This document shows positions 1-8,817 of a stretch of 64,000 nt of DNA, piece by piece. Within the stretch, counting starts at the first letter, position 1; the number at the start of each line of letters is the position of its first letter. The stretch lies in contig JADLFG010000002.1 of the NCBI GenBank assembly GCA_020845695.1, positions 1 to 64,000 on the forward strand, given 5' to 3'. The position numbers and the translations under genes were made by a program. The DNA comes from Thermoleophilia bacterium (lineage in GTDB: Bacteria; Actinomycetota; Thermoleophilia; Gaiellales; Gaiellaceae). The notes under the pieces are model-generated. The model worked only from the letters and a program-made list of their open reading frames with translations, ran no database searches and had not been told where the DNA came from.

Positions 1-113
1 AGACAAGGGGCGTCATCCGGATACCCCACTGCCTGCATATTGGCGCTCCCTGCGTCCTTCCCTGGCTTGCTTTTCGCTCGCCAGGAACTGCACGCCATTC
101 TCCGGACGGCGCA

Positions 114-593
114 CTAGCGGTCGAGCTCCGCGAGCAGGCCCTCGAGATCGAGCGGCTCCGTCTTCATCCGGATCCGCCCGTCCGCGTGCCGGTCCCACTC
201 CTCGCGCGGGCGGTCGCGGTAGAGCTCGACGCCGTTACCCTCGGGATCGCGCAGGTAGATCGCCTCGCTGACGCCGTGGTCGGACGCGCCCTCGAGCCGG
301 ATGCCGGCGTCGAGCACGGTCTTCAGCGCCCCGGCGAGCGCCCGGCGACTCGGGTAGCGGACGGCCACGTGGTAGAGGCCGGTCGTGCCGCGCGGCGGTG
401 GGGGGCCGCCGAGGCTCTCCCAGGTGTTGAGCGCGATGTGGTGGTGGTAGCCGCCGGCCGAGAGGAAGGCCGCGTGGTCGCCGAGCTGCTCCTGGAGCTC
501 GAACCCGAGCGCGCCCTGCCAGAAGCGAAGCGCACGCTCCAGGTCGGCGACCTTCAGGTGCACATGGCCGATGTCGACGCCCGGGTCGATCAT
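114..593 (-). CDS. VOC-family (glyoxalase/extradiol dioxygenase fold) protein
   Basis: The product is 159 residues, starting at the ATG at 593, two bases after the stop of the upstream gene. It has the vicinal oxygen chelate layout: an N-terminal GHVHLKVADLERALRFW segment, a middle YHHHIALNTW segment, and a C-terminal half with LYHVAVRYPSR, then YLRDPEGNGVELY. The HVHL, HHHI and GVELY positions are the usual metal-ligand positions of the fold, so a metal-dependent enzyme is likely. It resembles catechol 2,3-dioxygenase-like and fosfomycin-resistance-like members, but no substrate can be read from the sequence. It is the third gene of a minus-strand operon with the candidate selenoprotein and a PNPOx-like protein. 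Confidence 0.85.
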   Translation of the reverse strand: MIDPGVDIGHVHLKVADLERALRFWQGALGFELQEQLGDHAAFLSAGGYHHHIALNTWESLGGPPPPRGTTGLYHVAVRYPSRRALAGALKTVLDAGIRLEGASDHGVSEAIYLRDPEGNGVELYRDRPREEWDRHADGRIRMKTEPLDLEGLLAELDR

Positions 594-594
594 C

Positions 595-1032
595 TCAGGA
601 GGGGGTGAGCCACGCCTCGACGGCGGTCGGCTCGATCGTGACGAGCGCGTGCAGGCTGCCGTCGTCGTAGCCGGCGATCGTCGCGTCGACCTCGCTCGCG
701 GGCACGTAGCGGCGCACGATCGCCTCGATCTCGTCGCGTAGCTCTCCGAGCTGGCCCGTGCGCACGGAGGCCAGCCCGCGCAGGGTGACCGCCGACCAGG
801 GCTCCCCGTGCTCGTGGACCGAGATCGCCACCCGTGGCTCCGCGAGGAGATCCCGTACCCAGCGCCGGCCGGCCCCGCCCCAGACGAGCACGCGCCCGCC
901 ATCCCAGCGGTACCAGACCGGAACGGCACGGGGGAAGCCGTCCGGCTGCACCGTTGCGATCGCGGCGCAGAGCGCGGGCGCCTCACGGGTGAGGAGCGCG
1001 TCGCGCACGGCCGTGTCCGGCCCGGGCTTCAC
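595..1032 (-). CDS. PNPOx-like split-barrel flavin-binding protein
   Basis: The product is 145 residues. The GTG at 1032 is chosen because it follows the TGA of the upstream ORF (1034-1036) by one base and because the PNPOx fold starts here. The sequence shows the split beta-barrel pattern: an N-terminal helix (LLTREAPALCAAIAT), then GFPRAVPVWYRWDGG, then VAISVHEHGEPWSAVTLRGLASV. Related actinobacterial proteins bind FMN or F420 and often act as F420-dependent reductases or heme-degradation-like enzymes; the substrate is unknown. The stop at 595 nearly touches the start of the VOC gene at 593, so the three genes are probably translationally coupled. Confidence 0.8.
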   Translation of the reverse strand: MKPGPDTAVRDALLTREAPALCAAIATVQPDGFPRAVPVWYRWDGGRVLVWGGAGRRWVRDLLAEPRVAISVHEHGEPWSAVTLRGLASVRTGQLGELRDEIEAIVRRYVPASEVDATIAGYDDGSLHALVTIEPTAVEAWLTPS

Positions 1033-1033
1033 C

Positions 1034-1321
1034 TCAGCCGACCCACGGCAGGCCGTTCCAGTAGGCGGAGACGTGCTTGCGCCAGAGCCCGCGCAGGACC
1101 AGGTGCAGCTCTTCGGGAGGGCGCCTGCGCAGCCCCGAGGAGAGGTAGAGCTCGAAGCCTTCGGCCGGGACCCGGCCGAACTCCCATCGTCCCGGCGCCT
1201 CGGTCGAGGTTCGCAGGACGACGGGACAGGCTCCTCAGCCCGCCTTCTGCGACCAGACGAACAGGCGCCCGCCGTGCTCCCCCACGTGGGCGAGCACCTC
1301 GGGCGGGGCGACGATCCGCAT
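1034..1321 (-). CDS. Candidate selenoprotein: 95-residue ORF with in-frame UGA at codon 29
   Basis: Reading from the ATG at 1321, 28 sense codons end in TGA (1235-1237), but the same frame continues for 66 more codons to a second TGA at 1034-1036. Both sides look coding: G/C-rich third positions, plausible amino acids throughout, and a second stop one base before the GTG of the PNPOx gene, as expected for coupled genes. The N-terminal part carries VGEHGGRLFVW; after the UGA come ACP, RTSTEAPG, GFELYL and a C-terminal AYWNGLPWV. A 10-bp stem with an apical hairpin begins 10 nt after the UGA. Other genes in the window clearly use UGA as Sec, so Sec29 is plausible. I do not know the function. 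From memory, small actinobacterial proteins with a similar layout carry cysteines here; I could not check this. The alternative is a pseudogene with a single nonsense mutation. Confidence 0.6.
1183..1225 (-). promoter_or_regulatory. SECIS-like hairpin downstream of the UGA at 1235-1237
   Basis: On the minus strand, 1225-1216 pairs with 1192-1183 in a 10-bp stem with one G-U wobble. Inside it, 1209-1206 (CCTC) pairs with 1201-1198 (GAGG), leaving a GACC loop 30-33 nt after the UGA. That distance is within the range usually given for bacterial SECIS elements. Chance hairpins are common at this GC content, so this supports but does not prove Sec insertion. Confidence 0.4.
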
Positions 1322-1328
1322 GCTGTCG

Positions 1329-1334
1329 ATTGTA
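1329..1334 (-). promoter_or_regulatory. -10 box (TACAAT) for a leaderless transcript
   Basis: TACAAT on the minus strand ends 7 nt before the ATG at 1321, so transcription would begin at or next to the start codon. There is no Shine-Dalgarno sequence. The same arrangement (TACAAT, 7 nt, start codon) occurs at 51822-51837. Confidence 0.4.
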
Positions 1335-1509
1335 CGGACCGAGACAGCCGGGGGCGGACTACGATTGCGGCGATGAAGGCCGCCGCGCGCCACGGGCTCG
1401 ACCGGCCCCTCGCCGCCGGTCGCCACCGTCCGGGTGAGGACGCGAGCGCGCCGCTCGGCGCGCGCGAGAGCGGCCTGGCCGCGCGGCGGGTGAGCGCCTC
1501 CTGAGCGGG

Positions 1510-2937
1510 GTGCGCCCGTCGGTCGAGCCGGGCCTCGCGCCTCCCTACTGGCTCGAGGAGGCGCTCGCGGCCGAGGGCGGCGAGCGCGGTGACGCGCCCG
1601 CGCTCGAGGGCGACGCCGAGGCCGACGTCGCGATCGTCGGCGGTGGCTACACGGGGCTCTGGACCGCGCTCGAACTCAGGCGGCGCGACCCGTCGCTGCG
1701 GGTCGCTGTGCTCGAGGCGGAGATCTGCGGCTGGGGGCCGAGCGGGCGCAACGGCGGCTTCGTGCACGGATTCTGGACGCAGCTCGCCTCGCTGCGCGAG
1801 CTCGTCGGCGACGGGGCCGCGCTCGAGCTCGCGCGCGCGGGCTCGCGCATCCTGCCCGCGATCCGCGCCTTCGCCGAGCAACGAGGCGAGGACATCTGGC
1901 TGACCGAGCGCGGCTACCTGAAGGTCTCGGCGGCGCGACACCAGGACGAGGCGCTCGAGCGCGCCGAGGCCGCCGCTCGCGCGCTCGGCGTGATCGACGA
2001 TCGCGTCATCCCGCTCTCGGAGGCCGACGTGGCGGCGCGGTTGCGCTCGCCCCGCTTCCGCCGGGGGCTGCTCTTCCCGGAGTGCGCGACCGTCCAGCCG
2101 GCCCGTCTCGCCCGGGCGCTGCGCCGCGCCGTACTCGCCGGCGGGATCGCCCTGCACGAGCGGACGCGCGTCACCCGGATCCGGGCGGGCGGTCCGGCCG
2201 CGCTCGAGACCCCGCGCGGAACCCTGCGAGCGCCCCAGGTCGTGGTCGCGACGAACGCCTGGATGACCGGCTGGAAGCCGGTCGCCAGCCGGCTCACGAA
2301 CTTCGGCAGCTACGCTGTCCTGACCGAGCCGGTGCCGCACCTGCTCGAGCGGATCGGCTGGACCGGGGGTGAGGCGGTCGCCGACTGGCGGATGTTCGTG
2401 CACTACTTCCGCACGACGCCCGACGGGCGCGTGCTGATGGGCAGCGGCTCGGGTCCGATCGGGCACGGCGGCTCCGTCGACGCGCGCTTCACCGCCGATG
2501 CTCCGAGCGCCGGCCGCGCGGAGCTCGGGCTGCGCAAGCTCTTGCCCGGGCTGGCCGGGGCGCGCGTCACGCACGCCTGGGGCGGTCCGATCGACGTCTC
2601 CGCCGACCACCAGCCGTTCTTCGCGACCGTCCCGGGCACCCGGATCCACTACGGCGTCGGCTACTCGGGACACGGCGTCGGTCCCGCCTGGATCGGCGGC
2701 CAGGTGCTGGCCTCGCTCGTGACCGGCGCGGACGACGAGTGGACGGCGCTGCCGCTCGTTACGCGCCGCGTGCCGCGCCTGCCGCCGGAGCCGCTCAAGC
2801 GGATCGGCGGCGGCGCGGTCCGCGCCGCGATCCTCGCCTGCGAGGAGCGGGAGGAGGACGGCTTGCCCGCGTCCGCGCTGGCGCGCCTGGTGGGCCGGGC
2901 GCCCGGGCTCCTGGGCATGCAAATCGGTACACGATAG
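1510..2937 (+). CDS. FAD-dependent amine oxidoreductase (DadA/PuuB-like)
   Basis: The product is 475 residues from a GTG at 1510. The FAD-binding Rossmann motif VAIVGGGYTGLWTA lies near residue 40, followed by the GPSGRNGGFV motif of the DadA/sarcosine-oxidase/gamma-glutamylputrescine-oxidase group. A C-terminal GVGYSGHGVGPAW segment completes the FAD site. These enzymes oxidise secondary or primary amines and release H2O2 or pass on electrons. The polyamine importer genes start 274 bp downstream on the same strand, suggesting putrescine or a gamma-glutamyl derivative as substrate; this is inference. A paralogue is encoded at 31454-32860. Confidence 0.85.
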   Translation: MRPSVEPGLAPPYWLEEALAAEGGERGDAPALEGDAEADVAIVGGGYTGLWTALELRRRDPSLRVAVLEAEICGWGPSGRNGGFVHGFWTQLASLRELVGDGAALELARAGSRILPAIRAFAEQRGEDIWLTERGYLKVSAARHQDEALERAEAAARALGVIDDRVIPLSEADVAARLRSPRFRRGLLFPECATVQPARLARALRRAVLAGGIALHERTRVTRIRAGGPAALETPRGTLRAPQVVVATNAWMTGWKPVASRLTNFGSYAVLTEPVPHLLERIGWTGGEAVADWRMFVHYFRTTPDGRVLMGSGSGPIGHGGSVDARFTADAPSAGRAELGLRKLLPGLAGARVTHAWGGPIDVSADHQPFFATVPGTRIHYGVGYSGHGVGPAWIGGQVLASLVTGADDEWTALPLVTRRVPRLPPEPLKRIGGGAVRAAILACEEREEDGLPASALARLVGRAPGLLGMQIGTR

Positions 2938-2990
2938 ATTTCGCCGGCCGGTCGAGCAGGGTCGTCGCGGGTAGGCCGCGAATTCGTGCC

Positions 2991-3020
2991 TTGTGGCGCT
3001 ACCCTCCTGCGGTGTATCCT
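2991..3020 (+). promoter_or_regulatory. Possible promoter upstream of the pot operon
   Basis: TTGTGG (2991-2996) and TATCCT (3015-3020) are separated by 18 nt in the 273-bp gap between the flavoprotein gene and potA. The match is weak and no experiment supports it. Confidence 0.3.
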
Positions 3021-3210
3021 CGCGCACCGTTGGCAGCCAGCACACCGAGACGACCGTGACCATGACTCACCCGTGCGCCCCGGGCCCGCCGCGGCCGAGC
3101 ATTGTCCGCGAAGTCACGCCCCGCTGGCGGGGCCCGACGGCGAGTACCGTCCCCGCTCGCGTGCGCGCCGTTCGTGAGGTTGGCGGGGTGATCGCGGGAG
3201 TGGCGGGTTG

Positions 3211-4299
3211 ATGGCCGCGACCGGCGAGCTCGACGTCCGCCTCGAGCACGTGACCAAGCGCTTCGGCGAGGAGGTCGTCGCCGTCGAGGATCTCTCGCTC
3301 GCGATCGAGCGCGGCCGGTTTTTCGCCCTGCTCGGTCCGTCGGGTTGCGGGAAGACGACGACGCTGCGGATGATCGGCGGCTTCGAGCAGCCGACGAGCG
3401 GGGCGATCTACCTCGGCGAGCGCGAGGTCACCGGGCTGCCGCCGTACCGCCGTGACGTCAACACCGTCTTCCAGAGCTATGCGCTCTTCCCGCACCTGTC
3501 GATCTACGAGAACGTTGCCTTCGGCCTGCGCCGCCGCGGCGTCAAGGGCGACGAGCTCAAGCTGCGCGTCGGCGAGGCGATGGAGCTCGTCGGCATCGAC
3601 GCGATGGCCGGACGGAAGCCCAGGCAGCTCTCCGGCGGCCAGCAGCAGCGCGTGGCGCTCGCTCGCGCGCTCGTCAACCGCCCCCGCGTGCTGCTGCTCG
3701 ACGAGCCGCTCGGCGCGCTCGACCTGAAGCTGCGCAAGCAGCTCCAGCTCGAGCTGAAGCGCGTCCAGCACGAGGTCGGGATCACGTTCGTCCACGTCAC
3801 GCACGACCAGGAGGAGGCGATGACGATGGCGGACTCGATCGCGGTCATGAACGACGGCCGGATCGAGCAGCTCGGTGCGCCGGCGGAGCTCTACGAGCGC
3901 CCGCGGACCGCGTTCGTGGCCGGTTTTCTCGGCGTCTCGAACCTCCTCCCGGGCACCGTCGACGGCGACGGCGCCGTGCTGCTCGACGGCGGTGCCAAGG
4001 TGCGCGTCGCTCCTCAAGCGCTCGCCGGCAGGAGTGGCCGGGTGGCTGTCGGCGTGCGTCCCGAGAAGGTGCGCCTGGGCGCGGGCGAGGCGAATGCGCT
4101 CGAAGGCGCGATCGCCGAGGTCGCCTACATCGGCGTCTCAAGCCAGTACATCGTCAACACGCTCGCGGGCCCGCTCGCGGTCTACGTCCAGAACGCCGAC
4201 CCGGGCGCGCGCGCCATTAGCGCCGGGGAGTCGGTGACGCTGAGCTGGAGCCCGGAGGCGACGTTCGTCGTCGAACCCACCAAGGAGGTGCAGGAATGA
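3211..4299 (+). CDS. potA: Spermidine/putrescine ABC importer, ATP-binding subunit
   Basis: The product is 362 residues. The ATG at 3211 is preferred over in-frame TTG codons because it leads straight into the conserved N-terminus. It has Walker A (GPSGCGKTT, near residue 47), a Q-loop, the signature [15 protein letters not shown], Walker B (VLLLDEPLGALD) and the H-loop VTHDQEEA. A C-terminal TOBE-type domain after about residue 240 is typical of PotA and MalK-like importers. The stop overlaps the start of potD by 4 bp (ATGA). With potD, potB and potC it forms a complete importer at the inner membrane for putrescine, spermidine or a related amine. Confidence 0.9.
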   Translation: MAATGELDVRLEHVTKRFGEEVVAVEDLSLAIERGRFFALLGPSGCGKTTTLRMIGGFEQPTSGAIYLGEREVTGLPPYRRDVNTVFQSYALFPHLSIYENVAFGLRRRGVKGDELKLRVGEAMELVGIDAMAGRKPRQLSGGQQQRVALARALVNRPRVLLLDEPLGALDLKLRKQLQLELKRVQHEVGITFVHVTHDQEEAMTMADSIAVMNDGRIEQLGAPAELYERPRTAFVAGFLGVSNLLPGTVDGDGAVLLDGGAKVRVAPQALAGRSGRVAVGVRPEKVRLGAGEANALEGAIAEVAYIGVSSQYIVNTLAGPLAVYVQNADPGARAISAGESVTLSWSPEATFVVEPTKEVQE

Positions 4300-5525
4300 A
4301 CGATCCGATCTCGAGACGGCAGCTCCTCGGTCGCGCCGCGGCGGGCGGGGCTGGCCTCTCGCTCGCCGCCCTGCTCGCCGCCTGCGGCGGCGGTGGCGGG
4401 ATCGAGGGCGGTGGCGAGACGACCGCCCCGCCCGCCACGACGGCACCTCCCGAGACGACCGCGACCGGTGGCGCCGAGACCACCGCTCCGCCGAAGGAGC
4501 TCGGCGACATCGTCTGGTCGAACTGGCAGCTCTACCTCGACACGGACGAGTCCGGGAACCACTACCCGACCCTGGAGGCGTTCGAGCAGGAGTACGGCAT
4601 CGACGTCGAGTACCTCGAGGGCGACATCAACAGCAACGAGGAGTTCTTCGCCAAGATCCGCGGGCAGCTCGAGCAGGGGCAGGATGTCGGGCGCGACCTA
4701 ATCGTCCTCACCGACACGTCCGGCGTGCCCGGCCGCATGATCGAGCTCGGCTTCCTCGAGCAGCTCGACAAGGAGGCGATCCCGAACATCGTCAACCTGC
4801 TCGACGTCCACGCGAGCCCCCCCTTCGACCCGAACCGCGACTACTCGCTGCCCTGGCAGGGCGGCATGACCGGCATCGGCTACGACCCGACGAAGGTCGG
4901 CGGCGACGTGACGTCGCTCGAGCAGCTCTTCACCGACCCGAAGCTGAAGGGGAAGGTGACGTTCGTCACCGACATGGGTGACACGATCGGCCTGGCGGCG
5001 CTCCTGAACGGAGACGACCCGAGCGCGATGACCGACGAGTCCTTCGACCGCGCGCTCGCCACGGTCCAGGCCGCCGTCGACTCCGGGCAGGTGCGCCAGT
5101 TCACGGGCAACGAGTATTCCTCGCTGCTCGCTCAGGGTGACGTCTGGGCCTGCATCGCCTGGTCGGGCGATCTCGTCCAGCTCCAGTACGACAACCCCAA
5201 CCTCGTCTGGGTGCAGCCCGTCGAGGGCGGGATGAGGTGGACCGACCAGCTCCTGATCCCGAAGGGCGCCGACGCCTTCACTGCCTCGACGCTCATCAAC
5301 TGGTACTACGACCCCCAGATCGCGGCCCAGGCGGCGGCGTGGATCAACTACATCTCCCCGGTCAAGGGCGCGAAGGAGGCGCTGATCGCCAGCGACCCGG
5401 AGATCGCGAACAACCCGCTCATCTTCCCGTCCGAGGAGACGCTCGCGAAGTCGAAGCTGTTCGATGTCAACGCCTCCAACAACGACGCCTACAAGGCGAA
5501 GTTCCAGGCCCTGCTCGGTGCGTAG
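4296..5525 (+). CDS. potD: Polyamine ABC importer, substrate-binding lipoprotein
   Basis: The product is 409 residues. The N-terminus combines a twin-arginine motif (SRRQLLGRAA) with a lipobox ending in AACGGG, so it is probably a Tat-exported lipoprotein. A low-complexity Thr/Ala/Pro linker of about 30 residues follows, then a PotD/PotF-type periplasmic binding domain beginning at VWSNWQLYLDTDE. Ligand-contact patterns such as LPWQGGMTGIGYD and ACIAWSGD fit polyamine-binding proteins. The start overlaps the end of potA, so the two are translationally coupled. The exact ligand cannot be fixed by eye. Confidence 0.88.
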   Translation: MNDPISRRQLLGRAAAGGAGLSLAALLAACGGGGGIEGGGETTAPPATTAPPETTATGGAETTAPPKELGDIVWSNWQLYLDTDESGNHYPTLEAFEQEYGIDVEYLEGDINSNEEFFAKIRGQLEQGQDVGRDLIVLTDTSGVPGRMIELGFLEQLDKEAIPNIVNLLDVHASPPFDPNRDYSLPWQGGMTGIGYDPTKVGGDVTSLEQLFTDPKLKGKVTFVTDMGDTIGLAALLNGDDPSAMTDESFDRALATVQAAVDSGQVRQFTGNEYSSLLAQGDVWACIAWSGDLVQLQYDNPNLVWVQPVEGGMRWTDQLLIPKGADAFTASTLINWYYDPQIAAQAAAWINYISPVKGAKEALIASDPEIANNPLIFPSEETLAKSKLFDVNASNNDAYKAKFQALLGA

Positions 5526-5538
5526 AGCCGTCCGGAAC

Positions 5539-5560
5539 GGGGCGAGGCTCGCCTCGCCCC
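5539..5560 (+). terminator. Strong hairpin between potD and potB
   Basis: A nearly perfect 9-10 bp GC-rich stem (GGGGCGAGG paired with CCTCGCCCC) lies 14 nt after the potD stop and 20 nt before the potB start. There is no U-run. Its position fits a partial terminator or mRNA-stabilising hairpin giving more binding protein than permease. Confidence 0.5.
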
Positions 5561-5579
5561 GGCAGCGGCCCGCCGGCCG

Positions 5580-6437
5580 ATGAGCGTGCGCGGTCGCCGC
5601 GGGCTGGCGCCCTACCTGCTGCTCCTGCCGGGGGTGGCGTTCCTGGCCGCCTTCTTCCTCGTCCCGCTCTACTACCTCTTCAACACGTCCCTGCAGGAGG
5701 GGACGTTCACGACCACGTTCACGTGGGCGTGGGAGAACTACTCGGACGCGATCCGCCAGTTCGACGAGCAGTTCCTGCGCTCGCTCGCGTACGCGGGCAT
5801 CGCGACCGCGCTCGCGCTCGGGATCGGCTACCCGCTCGCCTACTGGATTGCCGTTCGCGGCGGGCGCTGGAAGAACCTGCTGCTCCTGTGCATCATCGCG
5901 CCCTTCTTCGTCACCTACCTGATCCGCACGCTCGCCTGGTTGACGATCCTCTCCGACGAGGGGCTCGTCGTCGACGTGCTCCAAGCCGTCGGGATCCTCT
6001 CCGAGGACGGGCGGCTGCTCGCGACGTCGACGGCGGTCGTCGCCGGCATCACCTACAACTTCCTCCCCTTCATGGCGCTGCCGCTCTACGTCTCGATCGA
6101 GCAGATCGACCCGCGGCTGATCGAGGCCGCCCAGGACCTCTACTCGAGCCGGGCGAAGGCGTTCTTGCGCGTGACGCTGCCGCTGTCGCTCCCGGGGGTG
6201 TTCGCGGGGACCTTGCTCACGTTCATTCCCGCGGTCGGCGACTTCATCAACGCGCAGCTGCTCGGCGCGCCCGGGCAGTACATGATCGGCAACGTGATTC
6301 AGTCCCGCTTCCTGCAGCTCGGCGAGTACGGGCAGGCCGCCGCGCTCTCGTTCGTCGTCATGGGCGCCGTCCTCGTCCTGATGGCCCTGTACGCGAAGGT
6401 GATCGGCTCGGAGCGGCTCACGGGGGCGGGGATCTGA
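5580..6437 (+). CDS. potB: Polyamine ABC importer permease, PotB type
   Basis: The product is 285 residues with about six transmembrane segments, the first at LAPYLLLLPGVAFLAAFFLVPLYY split across roughly residues 8-32. The EAA-loop region (EAAQDLYSSRAKAFLRVTLPLSLPG, about residues 180-205) is the contact site for the ATPase. Length and order match PotB. The stop (6435-6437) overlaps the probable start of potC. Confidence 0.88.
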   Translation: MSVRGRRGLAPYLLLLPGVAFLAAFFLVPLYYLFNTSLQEGTFTTTFTWAWENYSDAIRQFDEQFLRSLAYAGIATALALGIGYPLAYWIAVRGGRWKNLLLLCIIAPFFVTYLIRTLAWLTILSDEGLVVDVLQAVGILSEDGRLLATSTAVVAGITYNFLPFMALPLYVSIEQIDPRLIEAAQDLYSSRAKAFLRVTLPLSLPGVFAGTLLTFIPAVGDFINAQLLGAPGQYMIGNVIQSRFLQLGEYGQAAALSFVVMGAVLVLMALYAKVIGSERLTGAGI

Positions 6438-7327
6438 GCGCGGCCGCCGAGGCCCCGGTACTCGCGCGGCCGCCGCGCCGGCTCGGCGCGCGCGCGCTCG
6501 CGTTCGCCCGCCACCACCTGTTGACCGTCTACGGCGTGCTCGCGCTCGGCTACCTGATGCTGCCGATCGGCATTGTGATCGCATTCTCGTTCAACGATCC
6601 CGCCGGCAAGTTCAACTACACGTGGAAGGGCTTCACGCTCGACAACTGGGCGCATCCGACCGGGGCGCCCGGGATCGGCGAGGCGATCGCGACGAGCCTC
6701 GAGATCGCCGCGATCGTGACCGTGGTCGCGACGGTCCTCGGCACGCTGATCGCGATGGCGCTCGTGCGCTACGGCTTCCGCGGGCGCGGGCTGACGAACT
6801 TCCTCATCTTCATGCCGATCTCGACGCCCGAGATCGTGTTCGGGGCGTCGCTTCTGACGCTGTTTCTCAACTTCGGCGTGCAGCTTGGCTTCTGGACGAT
6901 CGTGATCGCGCACATCGCCTTCGACATCAGCTTCGTGGTCGTGACCGTCAAGGCGAGGCTCGTCGGCTTCGATCGCAGCCTCGAGGACGCGGCGGCCGAT
7001 CTCTACGCGCCGCCGCTCGCTGCCTTCAGGCGGGTCACGCTGCCGCTGATCGCGCCCGCGATCCTCGCGGGTGGGCTGCTCGCGTTCGCGCTCTCGATCG
7101 ACGACTTCGTGATCACCTTCTTCACGGCCGGGATCGAGCAGACGTTCCCGGTCTGGGTCTGGGGTGCGGCTCGCGTCGGCGTCCCGCCGCAGGTGAACGT
7201 GATCGGTACGATCATCTTCGTCGTCGCGGTCGGGCTGATGCTCGCGAGCACCCTCTGGCAGCGGCGACGCGAGCGGCAGGAGCAGGCTGCGGTGGCGGGG
7301 CTGGAGACCGCCGCCGCCGGTAGGTGA
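6434..7327 (+). CDS. potC: Polyamine ABC importer permease, PotC type
   Basis: The frame encodes about 297 residues with six hydrophobic segments and an EAA loop ([17 protein letters not shown]). The start is uncertain: the only start-like codon overlapping the potB stop is the CTG at 6434, preceded by a G-rich stretch; a GTG near 6537 would remove the first part of the protein. [11 protein letters not shown] near the end is characteristic of PotC/YdcV permeases. The stop is 13 nt before the aminotransferase start. Confidence 0.82.
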   Translation: MSAAAEAPVLARPPRRLGARALAFARHHLLTVYGVLALGYLMLPIGIVIAFSFNDPAGKFNYTWKGFTLDNWAHPTGAPGIGEAIATSLEIAAIVTVVATVLGTLIAMALVRYGFRGRGLTNFLIFMPISTPEIVFGASLLTLFLNFGVQLGFWTIVIAHIAFDISFVVVTVKARLVGFDRSLEDAAADLYAPPLAAFRRVTLPLIAPAILAGGLLAFALSIDDFVITFFTAGIEQTFPVWVWGAARVGVPPQVNVIGTIIFVVAVGLMLASTLWQRRRERQEQAAVAGLETAAAGR

Positions 7328-7340
7328 CGGGAGGAGGCCC

Positions 7341-8741
7341 ATGAGCACGATCCGCGCTGAGCTGAGTCCCGCCGAGCTCCAGCGGGCGGCGCGCGACCAC
7401 CTCTGGCTCCACTTCACCCGGATGGGCGCGTACGCCGAGTCCGAGGTGCCCGTGATCGTTCGCGGCGACGGCTGCTACCTCGAAGACGCGAGCGGCAAGC
7501 GCTACCTCGATGCGCTCGCCGGGCTCTTCTCCGTCAACCTCGGCTACGGCTTCGGCGAGGAGATCGGGGAGGCCGCCGCCGCGCAGATGCGCGAGCTGCC
7601 GTTCTACACCAACTGGACGTACGCGCACCCGCGGGCGATCGAGCTCGCGGCCGAGCTCGGCTCCCTCGCGCCCGGCGACCTCGACCGGGTGTTCTTCGTC
7701 AACGGCGGCTCGGAGGCGGTCGAGGCCGCCTGGAAGCTCGCCCGCCAGTACCACGCGGCGCGCGGCGAGCGGCGCTGGAAGGCCGTCGCGCGCCGGATCG
7801 CTTACCACGGTACGACGATGGGTGCGCTCTCGATCAACGGGATCGCCGCCCTGAAGACGCCGTTCGAGCCGCTCGTCCCCGACGCTGTCCACGTCCGCAA
7901 CACGAACCGCTACCGGCGACCGCCCGAGGAGACCGAAGCCGAGTTCACCGCGTTCCTGCTCGAGGATCTCGAGGAGGCGATCGTCCAGGCAGGCCCCGAG
8001 ACGGTTGCGATGGTGATCATGGAGCCGGTTCAGAACGCCGGCGGCTCGTTCACGCCGCCGGAGGGCTACTGCCGCGGCGTGCGGGAGATCTGCGATCGCT
8101 ACGGAATCCTGCTCTGTGCCGACGAGGTGATCTGCGGCTTCGGGCGCGTCGGCGAGTGGTTCGGCTCGATCCGCTACGACGTCCGCCCCGACCTGATCAC
8201 GTGCGCGAAGGGGCTCTCTTCCTCCTACGCCGCGATCGGCGCCCTGATCGCGTCGAACCGGGTGATGGAGCCGTTCCTCGCCGAGAAGAGCATGTACATG
8301 CACGGGATCACGTTCGGCGGCCATCCGGTCATGTCGGCGATCGCGCTCAAGAACCTCGAGATCATGAAGCGGGAGCGCGTGGTCGAGCACGTGCGCGAGA
8401 GCGAGGGGGCGTTCCGCGAGACCCTCTCGCAGCTGCTCGAGCTCGAGATCGTCGGCGACCTGCGCGGCGCCGGGTTCTTCTGGGCGCTCGAGCTCGTCAA
8501 GGACCGGGAGACGCGCGAGACGTTCGACGAGGCGGAGTGCGAGTGGCTGCTGCGCGACTTCCTCTCCGGGCGCCTCTTCGAGCGCGGCCTGATCTGCCGG
8601 GCCGACGACCGGGGCGACCCGGTGATCCAGATCTCGCCGCCGCTCGTTGCCCGCCAGGAGCAGTTCGACGAGATCGCCGGAATCCTCGGCGACGTGCTCG
8701 CGGAGGCGGGCGCGGAGCTGCGCCGCAGGGTCCACCAGTGA
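7341..8741 (+). CDS. Class III (omega) PLP-dependent aminotransferase
   Basis: The product is 466 residues, with a good Shine-Dalgarno (GGAGG) 6 nt before the ATG. The fold markers of class III aminotransferases are present: [16 protein letters not shown] at the N-terminus, [17 protein letters not shown] (phosphate cup), [14 protein letters not shown] (Asp contacting the PLP ring) and [15 protein letters not shown] containing the PLP lysine. It sits directly behind potC, so the likely amino donor is a polyamine or a product of polyamine oxidation; beta-alanine/pyruvate-type activity is an alternative. Confidence 0.87.
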   Translation: MSTIRAELSPAELQRAARDHLWLHFTRMGAYAESEVPVIVRGDGCYLEDASGKRYLDALAGLFSVNLGYGFGEEIGEAAAAQMRELPFYTNWTYAHPRAIELAAELGSLAPGDLDRVFFVNGGSEAVEAAWKLARQYHAARGERRWKAVARRIAYHGTTMGALSINGIAALKTPFEPLVPDAVHVRNTNRYRRPPEETEAEFTAFLLEDLEEAIVQAGPETVAMVIMEPVQNAGGSFTPPEGYCRGVREICDRYGILLCADEVICGFGRVGEWFGSIRYDVRPDLITCAKGLSSSYAAIGALIASNRVMEPFLAEKSMYMHGITFGGHPVMSAIALKNLEIMKRERVVEHVRESEGAFRETLSQLLELEIVGDLRGAGFFWALELVKDRETRETFDEAECEWLLRDFLSGRLFERGLICRADDRGDPVIQISPPLVARQEQFDEIAGILGDVLAEAGAELRRRVHQ

Positions 8742-8817
8742 GCGGCAGCGGCCGGGCCCACGCTCGCCGCCGAGCGGCTGGCGCGGGCGACCCGCTCCTG
8801 GCAGACTCCACAGGTCG

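Noticed and set aside
3021..3210. Possible riboswitch in the potA leader
   Set aside because: No match to known polyamine, guanidine or glycine riboswitch cores could be seen, and the GC-rich stems are not distinctive.
3067..4017. Long minus-strand ORF opposite potA, and many other long antisense frames
   Set aside because: They mirror highly GC-rich genes on the other strand, are Arg/Glu/Asp-rich and show no family motif. The sense genes explain them.
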